From contig NZ_FORR01000019.1 in assembly GCF_900114055.1 (NCBI RefSeq), positions 1-64,000 on the forward strand: a DNA stretch of 64,000 nt. The letters are read 5' to 3'. Source of the DNA: Thermoflavimicrobium dichotomicum (GTDB lineage Bacteria; Bacillota; Bacilli; Thermoactinomycetales; Thermoactinomycetaceae). The notes under the pieces are model-generated. The model was not told where the DNA came from. It saw nothing but the letters and a program-made list of their open reading frames with translations, and did not search any database. How positions within the stretch are numbered: position 1 is the stretch's first letter; each line of letters starts with the position of its first letter. Below are positions 27,706-37,454 of this stretch, piece by piece. Position numbers and translations under genes: made by a program.

Positions 27706-29862
27706 TTATTTTTGTTCCAAGTCTTGATATGGAATCATGCTTAAACCAACGCGTTCCCTTTCTTCATCTACAGCAATGACCCAAACATCTACGATATCGC
27801 CGACTGTGACAATATCCATCGGATTTTTGACAAATTTCTTGCTCAATTTCGAAATATGGACGAGTCCATCATTTTTCAAGCCAATATCAACGAAAGCACC
27901 AAAATCCACCACATTTCTAACTGTTCCTTTCAGATGCATGCCAACATGCAAATCCTTGATGTCCAATACATCAGAGCGCAAAAGAGGTGGTGGCAATTCT
28001 TCACGCGGATCTCTTCCGGGGCGAAGTAAAGCCTCAATAATATCTCTTAAAGTAGGGACACCACATCCCAATTGCTCCGCTGTCTTTTCTACATCTAATT
28101 GACGCAGCCGTTCATTGCAGACATCACTGCCAATTTGTGTTTTGTCCATCTCAATCAAGGCAAACAACTTTTCTACAACCGGATAGGATTCAGGGTGGAT
28201 CGGGGTCTTGTCCAAAGGATTGAGGCCATCCGTAATCCGTAAAAACCCAATGCATTGCTCATACGTTTTTGCACCAAGACGTGGAACTTCCTTTAACTGC
28301 TCCCGATGGGTAAAGCGTCCAATTTCCTCTCTCTTTTTGACAATATTTTTGGCTACTGTCGAACTAATGCCGGAAACATAGTTTAATAAAGCAGGGGAAG
28401 CTGTATTCACATCGACACCTACATAGTTGACCGCGGACTCCACGACTGCTGACAAACTTTCACTCAGTCTTTTCTGCGATACATCATGTTGGTATTGACC
28501 GACTCCAATCGATTTCGGATCGATTTTTACCAATTCAGCAAGCGGGTCTTGCAAACGGCGGGCAATGGAAATGGCACTACGCTCTGCAACATCCAGATCT
28601 GGAAATTCCTCTTTTGCGAGTTTGGAGGCTGAATACACACTCGCTCCTGCCTCATTGACAATCACATAATAAACGGTGCGGTCCACTTCTTTAATCACGT
28701 TAGCAATAAAGCTTTCCGTCTCCCGCGAAGCTGTTCCATTTCCAATCGCAATAATATCGATCGGATAAGTTTCAAGCAATTTCAATACAGTCTGTTTGGC
28801 TTCTTCCACTTGATTATGCGGAGGTGTCGGATAAATCACTCCAACTTCCAACAGTTTGCCTGTGTCATCCACAACAGCCCACTTGCAACCTGTTCGATAG
28901 GCGGGATCGATTCCCAATACTGTTTTTCCAAGAACAGGTGGTTGTAACAATAAATGGCGCAAGTTTTCCGAGAAAATATGAATGGCCTGTTCTTCCGCTT
29001 TTTCCGTCATCTGGGCATGCACTTCACGTTCAATGGAGGGAGCAATTAAACGCTTGTAACTATCTTGTACGACTGCTTTTAAATAGTCGTGCGGTGGATG
29101 TGGGAACCATGCTTCCAGACGTTGAAAAATCGGCTCTTCTTCCACCACTATTTTTACCTTGAGAAACTCTTCCCGTTCCCCACGGTTGACAGCGAGCACG
29201 CGATGAGATGGGATCGTATGTACAGGTTCGCTAAAATCATAATACATTTCATACACGGAACGCTTTTCAGGATCTTTGGCTTTTGAGACAAGGATTCCAG
29301 TATTCCATGTATATTCACGAACCCACTTGCGGATTTCGGCGTCTTCTGCCAACTCTTCCGCCAGGATATCCATCGCTCCTTGTAAAGCATCTTCAACGGT
29401 TGCCACACCGGATTCTTCATTGACATACTCTTCAGCTTGAGCTTCCACACTGGCCGTGTCCACCGCTTCCAGCATCGCTTTAGCCAGTGGTTCCAATCCT
29501 TTTTCTTTGGCGACAGATGCCCGTGTTTTTCTTTTGGGACGAAAGGGCAAATACAGATCTTCCAACTCTTGCAGCTTCGTCGCCTGTTCGATCTTTTGGC
29601 GCAATTCATCCGTCAATTTTCCTTGTTCATCAATTAAGCGAAGCACTTCTTCCCGCCGTTGATTTAATTGAGTCAAATAGTGAAAGCGCTCCTCAATGGC
29701 ACGCAACTTTTCCTCATCAAGCTCTCCTGTCTGCTCTTTTCGATAACGGGCAATAAAAGGGATCGTATTCCCTTCCTGCATCAACTCAACACTTCTTTTG
29801 ACCTGATGCGTTCTTAGGCTCAATTCCTCCGCAATTACATAATACATCCGTTCCAAATCCAA
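27706..29862 (-). CDS. tex: Tex-family RNA-binding/transcription accessory protein (YdcI-like)
   Basis: A 718-aa protein of normal Tex length: N-terminal helical domain, YqgF-like RNase H fold (GIDPAYRTGCKWAVVDDTG), helix-hairpin-helix region (LNYVSGISSTVAKNIVKKR) and a C-terminal S1 RNA-binding domain (HVGMHLKGTVRNVVDFGAF). Tex binds nucleic acid and influences transcription. B. subtilis ydcI/yhgF equivalents sit beside cmpA as here. Confidence 0.95.
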   Translation of the reverse strand: MDLERMYYVIAEELSLRTHQVKRSVELMQEGNTIPFIARYRKEQTGELDEEKLRAIEERFHYLTQLNQRREEVLRLIDEQGKLTDELRQKIEQATKLQELEDLYLPFRPKRKTRASVAKEKGLEPLAKAMLEAVDTASVEAQAEEYVNEESGVATVEDALQGAMDILAEELAEDAEIRKWVREYTWNTGILVSKAKDPEKRSVYEMYYDFSEPVHTIPSHRVLAVNRGEREEFLKVKIVVEEEPIFQRLEAWFPHPPHDYLKAVVQDSYKRLIAPSIEREVHAQMTEKAEEQAIHIFSENLRHLLLQPPVLGKTVLGIDPAYRTGCKWAVVDDTGKLLEVGVIYPTPPHNQVEEAKQTVLKLLETYPIDIIAIGNGTASRETESFIANVIKEVDRTVYYVIVNEAGASVYSASKLAKEEFPDLDVAERSAISIARRLQDPLAELVKIDPKSIGVGQYQHDVSQKRLSESLSAVVESAVNYVGVDVNTASPALLNYVSGISSTVAKNIVKKREEIGRFTHREQLKEVPRLGAKTYEQCIGFLRITDGLNPLDKTPIHPESYPVVEKLFALIEMDKTQIGSDVCNERLRQLDVEKTAEQLGCGVPTLRDIIEALLRPGRDPREELPPPLLRSDVLDIKDLHVGMHLKGTVRNVVDFGAFVDIGLKNDGLVHISKLSKKFVKNPMDIVTVGDIVDVWVIAVDEERERVGLSMIPYQDLEQK

Positions 29863-30043
29863 TGACTCTCACCACCTAGAACATTCAATCAAACATGACA
29901 CATGAAATTTTATCCATTTACAACCATCCCATTTTATTGTATCACTTCACACTTCATAAAGTTGTTTCTCTTTTTCTACAAAAAACCATTTGTTAGAATA
30001 GAAGTTAGCCTGCTGGATTTTTAAGCTAAATGGAGGAATCTCC

Positions 30044-30907
30044 ATGTCACAAACGGAACTCTCCCGTCGGCAATTTTTGAAAAAGTCATTTTCAAAATGG
30101 TTAGGTCTTAGTCTTCTTGGCATAAGTGGAATTTATTCCTACAGCCTCGAGCCCAAGTGGATCGAAATAAAAGAGCAATGGCTGTTCCTTCCTTCACTCC
30201 CTCCCTCGTTTCAACATACACGCATCGTTCACTTCAGTGATTTACACCTGGGTTTTTATTTGGATCCATCTGACCTATCCAGTTTGGTCCAACACATACA
30301 GCAATTAAAACCCGATCTTCTCTGTTTTACAGGCGATCTGATTGATAAAGATCCAAATGTAATCTCAGCAGCCATTCCTTATCTTTCACAGCTACAAGCT
30401 CCTCTTGGCAAGTATGCTGTATTGGGAAACCACGATTATCGTGGAAATGCGCAAATGGTTCAACAAGGACTGGCACAAAGCGGTTTTCATGTCCTGGTTA
30501 ATTCACATCAGTTGGTTCAAAAAGGGAATGATCGAATTGCGATTGCAGGTGTGGATGATCAACTAACGGGCCACCCCAATTTGGTTCAAGCATTACATGG
30601 ACTTGACAGTCATACATGCACCATTTTACTCTCCCACTGTCCCGATTTCGCTGACCAGGCGAGAAAAAAACCGGTTGCGTTACAATTATCCGGACATAGT
30701 CACGGTGGACAAATCCGCCTTCCTTTGATCGGACATATTGTCACTCCTCCTTATGGCCGAAAATACGTACAGGGTTTCCATCAAGTTGAGGGAAGTTCGC
30801 TAAAAGTGTATGTCAACCGTGGGATTGGCACAACCATTTTGCCTCTTCGCTTCTTTTGCCGTCCAGAAATTACTGTTCTGGTTCTGACAAGCAAAAAGAG
30901 CAGATAG
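30044..30907 (+). CDS. Tat-exported calcineurin-like metallophosphoesterase (YkuE-like)
   Basis: A 287-aa protein. The N-terminus has a twin-arginine signal (SRRQFLKK, followed by a hydrophobic h-region). The phosphoesterase motifs are FSDLHLG, GDLID, GNHDY and GHSHGGQIRLP, binding two metals. B. subtilis YkuE is a Tat substrate of this type. It likely acts on the outer face of the membrane; natural substrate unknown. The tatC gene in the same window provides the export receptor. Confidence 0.9.
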   Translation: MSQTELSRRQFLKKSFSKWLGLSLLGISGIYSYSLEPKWIEIKEQWLFLPSLPPSFQHTRIVHFSDLHLGFYLDPSDLSSLVQHIQQLKPDLLCFTGDLIDKDPNVISAAIPYLSQLQAPLGKYAVLGNHDYRGNAQMVQQGLAQSGFHVLVNSHQLVQKGNDRIAIAGVDDQLTGHPNLVQALHGLDSHTCTILLSHCPDFADQARKKPVALQLSGHSHGGQIRLPLIGHIVTPPYGRKYVQGFHQVEGSSLKVYVNRGIGTTILPLRFFCRPEITVLVLTSKKSR

Positions 30908-31283
30908 GTTAACCTACCTGCTTCCTCTTGCATCACATGTTCAACGCATAATTCCTCCCGCCATCCAAGGGGAGGGGTATCCTTGTGCAATCTTGGATGA
31001 GCGGTTTCTGGCTTCACTCACCTTTTCTCCTTCTGCACACACCATTCTTGGAAACTCCTATCTACTGACAGGATATTGACCAAGCTCAATCCGCCAGTCC
31101 AGCGGTGAAAAGTTGTTTTTCCAAACTAGCATTCTATAATCGGTTACAAAATCTCATTCAACATCTCTTCTCTTGCTCCAAAAATGCTTCGAAATTGAAT
31201 TCTATATATTTTTTATATTGAATTAATTATGCCGAATCGTGTAAAATAGTGGAAACCAACGAAAATAACAGGAGGAATTCCCC
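30908..31283. other. Intergenic region with two inverted repeats
   Basis: No gene seen. The start contains AGCAGGTAGGTTAACC-type palindrome (about 30897-30922), probably the terminator of the phosphoesterase gene. An imperfect structure with arms CCGCCATCCAAG and CTTGGATGAGCGG spans about 30959-31005; its role is unknown. Confidence 0.5.
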
Positions 31284-32183
31284 ATGAAAGATCATGAGTT
31301 GGAGGAAGCCCTTGAGCTATTGGAAGGTTTCCGCACAGATCTTGAGCCACTATTTCCCTGTCAACCCAATGAAAAAAATGCAAACTCTACGAAACAAAGA
31401 AAAAATTGGATGAGGAAAACAAGTACTACCATCTTTGTCACACTCTTTCTTGCGGGTGGAGCATTTACCATCACCCAATACTCATCTCCAACTTTTTTTC
31501 GCCAATTATTACCTGATCTGCTAGTGAATAAAAAGCAAACACAAACAACCGAGAACACAGCACAAGACTTGCCGTCGAAAAAGAATCGGGTATCGCCTAT
31601 TTTGCGGGATGTTCACCAACCGAGCCGCTTCACACAACAAGTTCACAATGAGTCAAAAGCATCCAACGAATCTTCGGCTGATCATCAGACGGCTTCGATC
31701 ACTGTACAAAAAGACAAAATAATAACAAAACTACCATCCCACAATAAATCTCCTCAGCCCGCGTTTCAACAAAAAAAGCATCTTCCGCTTCATCAACGAT
31801 TGGATCAATTTTCGAATCGTACCCATTGGCAGCCCAACTTGCTTCAACCGAAACCGAAACTTTCCCTACCCGATTATTTACCTGAAAATAAACTATTGTC
31901 TGATTCAAATACACAATTGCCAAACTCGTTTACTATTCATTTAAAAAACCGGCTCCATTGTACATGGACATTCAAGCAACCGAAACATTCCATCTATCCT
32001 TTTACTCTACTGATTGAAAAACAAACCGGCAAAAAGAAACATCAATTGCACTTGGAAGGTAAATTACATATTTCAAAAGGAAAAAACAACCAAATACTCT
32101 TACATATCCAAAAAAAACAACCAAAAAAGAAAATGTGTCATCCAAAGAGAAGCTTTAAATACGCTCCTTCCAGCACTATTTGA
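31284..32183 (+). CDS. Membrane protein of unknown function (single TM, possible frameshift)
   Basis: A 299-aa product with a cytoplasmic N-terminus (acidic helix ELEEALELLEGFRTDLEPL), one TM (TTIFVTLFLAGGAFTI) and a long Gln/Asn/Lys-rich extracytoplasmic part with a beta-rich section at ~215-290. RBS GGAGGAATTCCCC is good. It is unlike any family I know. From 32155 the reading frame ends in basic residues, while a +1 frame stays open to 32340 with protein-like sequence; see findings. Confidence 0.6.
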   Translation: MKDHELEEALELLEGFRTDLEPLFPCQPNEKNANSTKQRKNWMRKTSTTIFVTLFLAGGAFTITQYSSPTFFRQLLPDLLVNKKQTQTTENTAQDLPSKKNRVSPILRDVHQPSRFTQQVHNESKASNESSADHQTASITVQKDKIITKLPSHNKSPQPAFQQKKHLPLHQRLDQFSNRTHWQPNLLQPKPKLSLPDYLPENKLLSDSNTQLPNSFTIHLKNRLHCTWTFKQPKHSIYPFTLLIEKQTGKKKHQLHLEGKLHISKGKNNQILLHIQKKQPKKKMCHPKRSFKYAPSSTI

Positions 32184-32317
32184 GAGTAAGTTTGTTGACA
32201 AAGAATCTATGCCGTGGGATTCCTTTTCCATGTTGGTTATGTTTCAATTCTTAAGCAACTATCCCCAACTAGAAAAGGAACTTTTTTTATGGCAATGCAA
32301 CTCTTTCAAAATAAAAA

Positions 32318-32368
32318 GTAGTGTATCTGACAAACCCTGAGCTCAGGTTTGCTAGATACACTCTTTTT
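32318..32368. terminator. Terminator between the TM-protein gene and sigB
   Basis: AGTGTATCT/AGATACACT outer stem and CAAACC...GGTTTG inner stem, T-run on the plus strand; usable for both convergent genes. Confidence 0.8.
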
Positions 32369-33155
32369 ATCCAATAATTTCAGCCAATTCCATTCGAATC
32401 GCTTGGCGTAGTTTTTTCAGAGCACGACGTTGTAAACGGGAAACATGCATTTGCGAAATACCTAGCTGTTCTCCTACTTGCTTTTGACTGAGGTGATCAA
32501 AGAAGGTCATCTGCAAAATTTCTCGTTCTCGATCCGTAAGCACATGAAATACTTTCTCCAGTAACAGTTTGCGATCAATCTGGTCGTATCCTCTATCTTC
32601 TGTTCCTACCAAATCAAGTAAAGTCACCTGACTCCCATCACTGCTGGCCTCAATCGGACTATCGACCGAAACGGCTTGATAGCTCCGTCCCATCTCCATC
32701 GTTTCCAAAACTTCCTCTTGCGACACATCCAGATATTCAGCAATCTCTTTGATTTGCGGAGAGCGTTGCAGTTTGGTCGTCAGTTCCTCTACGGCACTTT
32801 TGATCCGAGGTCCTAACTCTTTAATTCGTCTGGGAACATGGACACTCCATGTCTTATCACGGATATGCCTTTTGATTTCCCCAACAATTGTAGGTACAGC
32901 AAACCCTTCAAAATTTCGGCCATAAGAAGGGTCATATCTGCGGATCGAAGCAAGAAGGCCGATCATACCTACTTGAATCAAGTCTTCATATGGCTCTGAA
33001 CCACGTGCAAATTTATAGGCAAGAGTCTCAACCAAGTCACGATAATACTCAACAAGCCATTCTTGTGCCTGCACATCGCCGTTTTTTTGATACCGCCCAA
33101 TCATCTCCAAAACCTGCTCTTCATCTGTAGGGGTAGGATGCGGGCGATTTGACAT
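32367..33155 (-). CDS. sigB: General stress sigma factor SigB
   Basis: A 262-aa sigma-70 group 3 factor with region 2 (YEDLIQVGMIGLLASIRRYDPSYG), region 3 and region 4 (LSQKQVGEQLGISQMHVSRLQRRALKKLRQ). B. subtilis SigB is 264 aa. It is the last gene of rsbU-rsbV-rsbW-sigB and overlaps rsbW by 35 bp, so it should be held by the anti-sigma RsbW until stress. The start at ATG after GAGGTGGAGCCGC is preferred. Confidence 0.93.
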   Translation of the reverse strand: MSNRPHPTPTDEEQVLEMIGRYQKNGDVQAQEWLVEYYRDLVETLAYKFARGSEPYEDLIQVGMIGLLASIRRYDPSYGRNFEGFAVPTIVGEIKRHIRDKTWSVHVPRRIKELGPRIKSAVEELTTKLQRSPQIKEIAEYLDVSQEEVLETMEMGRSYQAVSVDSPIEASSDGSQVTLLDLVGTEDRGYDQIDRKLLLEKVFHVLTDREREILQMTFFDHLSQKQVGEQLGISQMHVSRLQRRALKKLRQAIRMELAEIIG

Positions 33156-33606
33156 GCGGCTCCACCTCATTTTTTCGAAGATACTTAGTCAGCTTGACAA
33201 TGACACCATTATCTCCCTTGATATCCACATCATCCATCAATGTTTTCATCAGGTAAATCCCTAAACCACGTTCACGCAAAGCATTCATGGATGGCTCAAA
33301 ACTAATGGGTCCCGTACGCTCTTCCACTTCTCTGATATTGAAACTGTGCCCACGATCGATGACTTCGATTTCCAAACGGTTTCCAAAGATACTGCAACAC
33401 ACTTCAATGTCACCATCTCCACCGCTATATGCATGATCCACTGCATTGGTGCAGGCTTCAGAAACGGCAAGTTTCAGATCCTCAATGTCATCATAGGAAA
33501 AGCCCATCCGATTAGCAATGCCGGAAACTGTCAAACGAGCGATTCCTACATAATCTGGTTTGGCAGGAATGGTCAAATTCACTGAATCTAAGGGCTGCTC
33601 CTTCAT
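33121..33606 (-). CDS. rsbW: Anti-sigma B factor/serine kinase RsbW
   Basis: A 161-aa GHKL-fold protein with the N-box (SEACTNAVDHAY), the G1 region EVIDRGHSF and G2 LRERGLGIYLM. It both binds SigB and phosphorylates RsbV. Overlaps rsbV by 4 bp and sigB by 35 bp. Confidence 0.95.
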   Translation of the reverse strand: MKEQPLDSVNLTIPAKPDYVGIARLTVSGIANRMGFSYDDIEDLKLAVSEACTNAVDHAYSGGDGDIEVCCSIFGNRLEIEVIDRGHSFNIREVEERTGPISFEPSMNALRERGLGIYLMKTLMDDVDIKGDNGVIVKLTKYLRKNEVEPHVKSPASYPYR

Positions 33607-33938
33607 TCTTTTCCATCCTCCTGCTTCCGATCTTCAATTTCAATAATCTCATGTAGTCCCGTAATGCGAAAAATTCGGCTCAACCGAGCGTTCATTCCTG
33701 TCAAAATCAACCTTCCTGCTGTGGCTCGTTGTGCCTTATAAGCTCCAATCAACACACCCAATCCTGTACTATCTATATAATCCACTTTGGACAGGTCTAC
33801 ATATACGGTGTTCCCGTTCTGACACAAAGGAAGCAACTTTTCCCTTAACTGTGGAGCAGTATACACATCCACTTCGCCTTCAACAAAAATGGTCACACCC
33901 TTTTGTGCATCTTCCTTTTCTTTGATCAACACATTCAC
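33603..33938 (-). CDS. rsbV: Anti-anti-sigma factor RsbV
   Basis: A 111-aa STAS-domain protein with the phosphorylatable Ser in DYIDSTGLGVLIGAYK. Unphosphorylated RsbV binds RsbW and frees SigB. Translationally coupled to rsbW (4-bp overlap). Confidence 0.95.
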   Translation of the reverse strand: MNVLIKEKEDAQKGVTIFVEGEVDVYTAPQLREKLLPLCQNGNTVYVDLSKVDYIDSTGLGVLIGAYKAQRATAGRLILTGMNARLSRIFRITGLHEIIEIEDRKQEDGKE

Positions 33939-33970
33939 CGTCTTTCGCCCTCCAACCTATGCTTTCTTAA

Positions 33971-34975
33971 CTACTCGACTCGTTTTATGATCATAATGGT
34001 TTGGTCATCCTTCAATTGATATTTGGCCATTTCAAACAAACGTTGGTAAACGCCCTCAACTGCTTGTTGAGCTGGCAACTCCAAATGCTCCCGAATAATT
34101 TGCTTCAACTGATCTCTTTGTAAAAATTTACCATCCACTTTACATTCAGTTACCCCATCTGAAAACAGAATAATCGCATCTCCAGGAAAAAGTTCAATGG
34201 TATACTCTGGGTAATCGACATCTTTCTCTACTCCAAGGACCAAACCCTGTGTTTCCAAATCACTAAACTCATCTTCACTTGCCCTGAAAAGAAGTCCAGG
34301 TTCATGGCCTGCTGTTGCATAGCGAAAATGATGATTCAACGAATCATATACCCCATATACCATGGTAATAAACATACTTGAATCTACATTTCTTTCCACA
34401 ACAGTATTTAAGCCTCGCAAAACCTCTGATGGCGAAAGCGGTTGATCATCCAAACGGTCCATCGAGTACTTAATCATGGACATGCATAACGCTGCAGGAA
34501 TTCCCTTACCGATGATATCCGATATGGCAATACCAAGAGAACCTTTTCCATGATCAACAAAGTTATAATAGTCCCCACTCATGCGATTGGCAGCGACACT
34601 TAGTACACCAATATCCACTCCCTTTAAAGGCGGAGGACACTTTGGCAGCAAAGTCTGTTGCATACGTACTGCTACTTCGATCTCATCTTCCAGTTCTCGT
34701 TGTCGGTTGACCAAATTGGTTCGATCTTGGTAAGCCACCCCATAACCAATCATCACTTCAATCAAAAAGTCAAAAGAAACTTTTACCTCATTTGGGAGGT
34801 TTGGCAACAGTTTCTTTAGGGTACTAATGTGGAAGTTCACCACTTCTTCTGGTGGTACTCGCTGCTGCAAGATCCACTTACTTAATTGTTGAGCACCATA
34901 CAAATGATCTTCTCTCGTATCTTGAATATAGGCAGTCAACAGTCTCTCGTATTGTTTTTGCAAATCAATATTCAT
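33971..34975 (-). CDS. rsbU: PP2C-type phosphatase RsbU (activates RsbV)
   Basis: A 334-aa protein. An N-terminal ~90-residue RsbU-type helical domain is followed by a SpoIIE/PP2C phosphatase (MSGDYYNF, GIAISDIIGKGIPAAL, TAGHEPGLLF, FSDGVTE, DDQTIMII). It dephosphorylates RsbV-P. Start taken at the ATG with AGGGGAT upstream. In B. subtilis the N-domain binds the RsbT kinase released by the stressosome; no rsbT, rsbR, rsbS or rsbX is present here, so the input is open. Confidence 0.9.
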   Translation of the reverse strand: MNIDLQKQYERLLTAYIQDTREDHLYGAQQLSKWILQQRVPPEEVVNFHISTLKKLLPNLPNEVKVSFDFLIEVMIGYGVAYQDRTNLVNRQRELEDEIEVAVRMQQTLLPKCPPPLKGVDIGVLSVAANRMSGDYYNFVDHGKGSLGIAISDIIGKGIPAALCMSMIKYSMDRLDDQPLSPSEVLRGLNTVVERNVDSSMFITMVYGVYDSLNHHFRYATAGHEPGLLFRASEDEFSDLETQGLVLGVEKDVDYPEYTIELFPGDAIILFSDGVTECKVDGKFLQRDQLKQIIREHLELPAQQAVEGVYQRLFEMAKYQLKDDQTIMIIKRVE

Positions 34976-35414
34976 GTAAAAATCCCCTTGGATCCGATAT
35001 CTTCGGTTAAACATCAATGTTCAGCATGTTTTTACTATTTATGACAGAGTTGAAATATTCCTCCTAAAACATCATCGACAATCCTGAACAACGACATTTC
35101 TTTCACAAATGAATGATTTCATCATCCATTTTCGAATCATGACAGGCTCTAACACACCGCCCGATGCTTTTACCTGTCATCATTTCTTTCCTTTTTAAGC
35201 AGTAAAGGATCACTTCAATGATCACCATGTAAAAAACCAGAAAAACACGTAAAACTTCAATCTTTTAACCATCTTACTCTGAAAGCCCAAAATAACATGT
35301 CTGTCATTTGTATACATACTCAATGAAGTTATTTTTATTGGTTATATCTTCAGCTTTCGTAATTAAAATAACACAGAACGGGCGACGATGAAATAAGTGA
35401 ACCCAATTTATCTC
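34976..35414. other. Upstream region of the rsbU-sigB operon
   Basis: AT-rich, 440 bp without a gene. A well-formed AGGAGG (minus, about 35060) stands before a short unreadable stretch and looks like a fossil of a lost gene, possibly rsbT. No clear SigB (GTTTAA/GGGTAT) promoter could be placed. Confidence 0.4.
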
Positions 35415-35450
35415 CAAAAAAAAGAGAGAGCGGGCACTCCCGCACTCCCC
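35415..35450 (-). terminator. Terminator of endoA (toxin) gene
   Basis: Minus-strand GCGGG/CCCGC hairpin followed by CTCTCTCTTTTTTTT. Confidence 0.7.
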
Positions 35451-35455
35451 TGGTT

Positions 35456-35806
35456 TCAAAAATCAATGAGCCCTAAACTGATCTGTAGTGCTTCATTGAC
35501 TCGATTCATCATCTCTTCATCCAAGTGGGTGATTTTATCAGTCAACCTTTGCTTATCAATTGTGCGAATCTGTTCTAACAGAATCACTGAATCACGGTCA
35601 AATCCATACGTTTTTGCATCAATCTCAACATGTGTAGGCAACTTTGCCTTTTGAATTTGGGCAGTAATCGCGGCGACGATCACAGTGGGGCTAAATCGAT
35701 TACCAATATCATTCTGGATCACTAGTACAGGACGTACCCCACCCTGCTCGGATCCGACCACAGGGGAAAGATCTGCAAAATAAACATCGCCACGTTTAAC
35801 AATCAA
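35456..35806 (-). CDS. ndoA: mRNA endoribonuclease EndoA (MazF-family toxin)
   Basis: A 116-aa MazF/PemK toxin with the diagnostic N-terminal [31 protein letters not shown], whose GxRP loop and Arg contribute to the active site. It cleaves mRNA at U-rich motifs in family members. It begins 6 bp after the antitoxin on the same strand, downstream of alr, as in Bacillus. Confidence 0.96.
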   Translation of the reverse strand: MIVKRGDVYFADLSPVVGSEQGGVRPVLVIQNDIGNRFSPTVIVAAITAQIQKAKLPTHVEIDAKTYGFDRDSVILLEQIRTIDKQRLTDKITHLDEEMMNRVNEALQISLGLIDF

Positions 35807-35811
35807 ATTGT

Positions 35812-36084
35812 TTACACCCCACTAACTAAGCGCTCTAAAGTATGATCTGCTTCTTCCTCTGCTTCAAACGCTTCCGAGGCAATATTTAAATTAATCTTAG
35901 CCATTTCCATATAGCCTCTTTGCATCGCTTCACGAATACGCCGCTTTTTACGCTCCTGTAAATATAATTTCATCGCTTGGCGAATAAATTCACTGCGATT
36001 GGATTTATCCTTTTCTACCATACCATCCACTTCTTTTAATAAATTCGTTGGCAGACTGATCATAATTCTCTTGGTACCTGACAA
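35812..36084 (-). CDS. ndoAI: Antitoxin EndoAI (ribbon-helix-helix)
   Basis: A 90-aa protein with a ribbon-helix-helix DNA-binding core ([34 protein letters not shown]) and an acidic C-terminal segment that likely wraps the toxin. Start is a TTG after GGGGGT with 8-nt spacing; an in-frame ATG extending 19 residues is not supported. Pairs with endoA. Confidence 0.9.
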   Translation of the reverse strand: MSGTKRIMISLPTNLLKEVDGMVEKDKSNRSEFIRQAMKLYLQERKKRRIREAMQRGYMEMAKINLNIASEAFEAEEEADHTLERLVSGV

Positions 36085-36251
36085 GTTCGTGCACCCCCAA
36101 CCAATCATCACCATTAGCGATTCCCTTATCAATACTACCATTATGATTAATTAAATGCAAAAATATACTTAAAATGAATTCCTACAAATCGTTGAAATCA
36201 CACACATATTAAAATCTATTCGTTCCAGTTGTACAAATTCCTCCTCGAAAT

Positions 36252-37454
36252 CTAGAGAAATGAATTTGATCTTCTCAAATCGTTGACGATCGCTACAGGT
36301 TGGCCATTTTTCAGATAAATCCGGGGAATCCGACGTGATAACATGGAAGTGACTTCGTAATTAATTGTGTTCAACTGTGCAGCCACTTCATCTACATGAA
36401 TCTCCAATTCTCCCTGCCTGCCATAAAAAACAACTTCATCTCCTACTTTTACAGGCATTGCATTCGTTACATCTAACATCAATTGGTCCATACATACCCG
36501 CCCGACGACGGGAACCTTTACCCCACGGACCAAAGCAAAGCCGCTGTTAGACAGTTGACGACTAAAACCATCCGCATAACCAACCGGAACAGTAGCGATC
36601 CACTCATCGCCTCTTGCTACATACGTTTTTCCATAACTGATTCCTGTACCTTTTGGCGGTTGTTTCAAGTGAATGATTCGAGACTTGAACGTAAGAGCAG
36701 GCTTCAATTGAACCTTTTGCCTGTTTACTTCTTGTGAAGGATATAACCCATACAGACTGATCCCAATTCGGACCATATTATAAGCATGATTCGGCGCATC
36801 AATGGAGGCGGCACTGTTAGCACAATGAATAATGGGGATATTTATTCCCATTTCTTTTGCCCGTTTGACCACCTTATCAAAAGAAGATAACTGATAGTTC
36901 ATATAAGTTTTACCCGCTTCATCCGCTGTGGCCAAATGGGTAAAAAGTCCTTCCAATCGCACATAAGGCAGCTCTCGTACCTTCTCTAAAAAGTCAATTG
37001 CCTGATCTGGAGTCAGACCGAGTCGCCCCATGCCCGTATCGACCTTGACATGAACCGTTGCTTCTATTCCAAGTTCCTTCGCTTTCTCATGAATCGCAAG
37101 TAAGTTGGTTTCATCATAAACCGTTAAAGCAAGATGATGCTTTAAAGCATCGGCAATTGCATAAGATGGAGTAAATCCAAACACAAGAACAGGTGCTTGG
37201 ATTCCGGCTTCACGCAATTCGATTCCCTCATCGACAAATGCGACACCCAGTGCATTTGCTCCAGCTTCCAAAGCTGCTTGGGATACAAGGACTGCCCCAT
37301 GACCATAAGCATTTGCCTTTACTGCAACCATGATCATTGTATTGACGGGAAGATGTTGCTTAAACTGCTGGATATTATGATGAATTGCGTCAAGATCAAC
37401 TTCAATCACCGTATCTCTGCCATATTTACTCAAATCTTTATGTTTTCCATCCAC
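36252..37454 (-). CDS. alr: Alanine racemase
   Basis: A 400-aa PLP enzyme making D-alanine for the cell wall and spore. PLP Lys in VAVKANAYGHGA; catalytic Tyr region in the C-terminal half (GISLYGLYPS, GRVCMDQLMLDVT); normal length. It overlaps the PH-domain gene upstream by 17 bp and is followed by the toxin-antitoxin pair, matching the B. subtilis dal-ydcDE order. Confidence 0.95.
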   Translation of the reverse strand: MDGKHKDLSKYGRDTVIEVDLDAIHHNIQQFKQHLPVNTMIMVAVKANAYGHGAVLVSQAALEAGANALGVAFVDEGIELREAGIQAPVLVFGFTPSYAIADALKHHLALTVYDETNLLAIHEKAKELGIEATVHVKVDTGMGRLGLTPDQAIDFLEKVRELPYVRLEGLFTHLATADEAGKTYMNYQLSSFDKVVKRAKEMGINIPIIHCANSAASIDAPNHAYNMVRIGISLYGLYPSQEVNRQKVQLKPALTFKSRIIHLKQPPKGTGISYGKTYVARGDEWIATVPVGYADGFSRQLSNSGFALVRGVKVPVVGRVCMDQLMLDVTNAMPVKVGDEVVFYGRQGELEIHVDEVAAQLNTINYEVTSMLSRRIPRIYLKNGQPVAIVNDLRRSNSFL

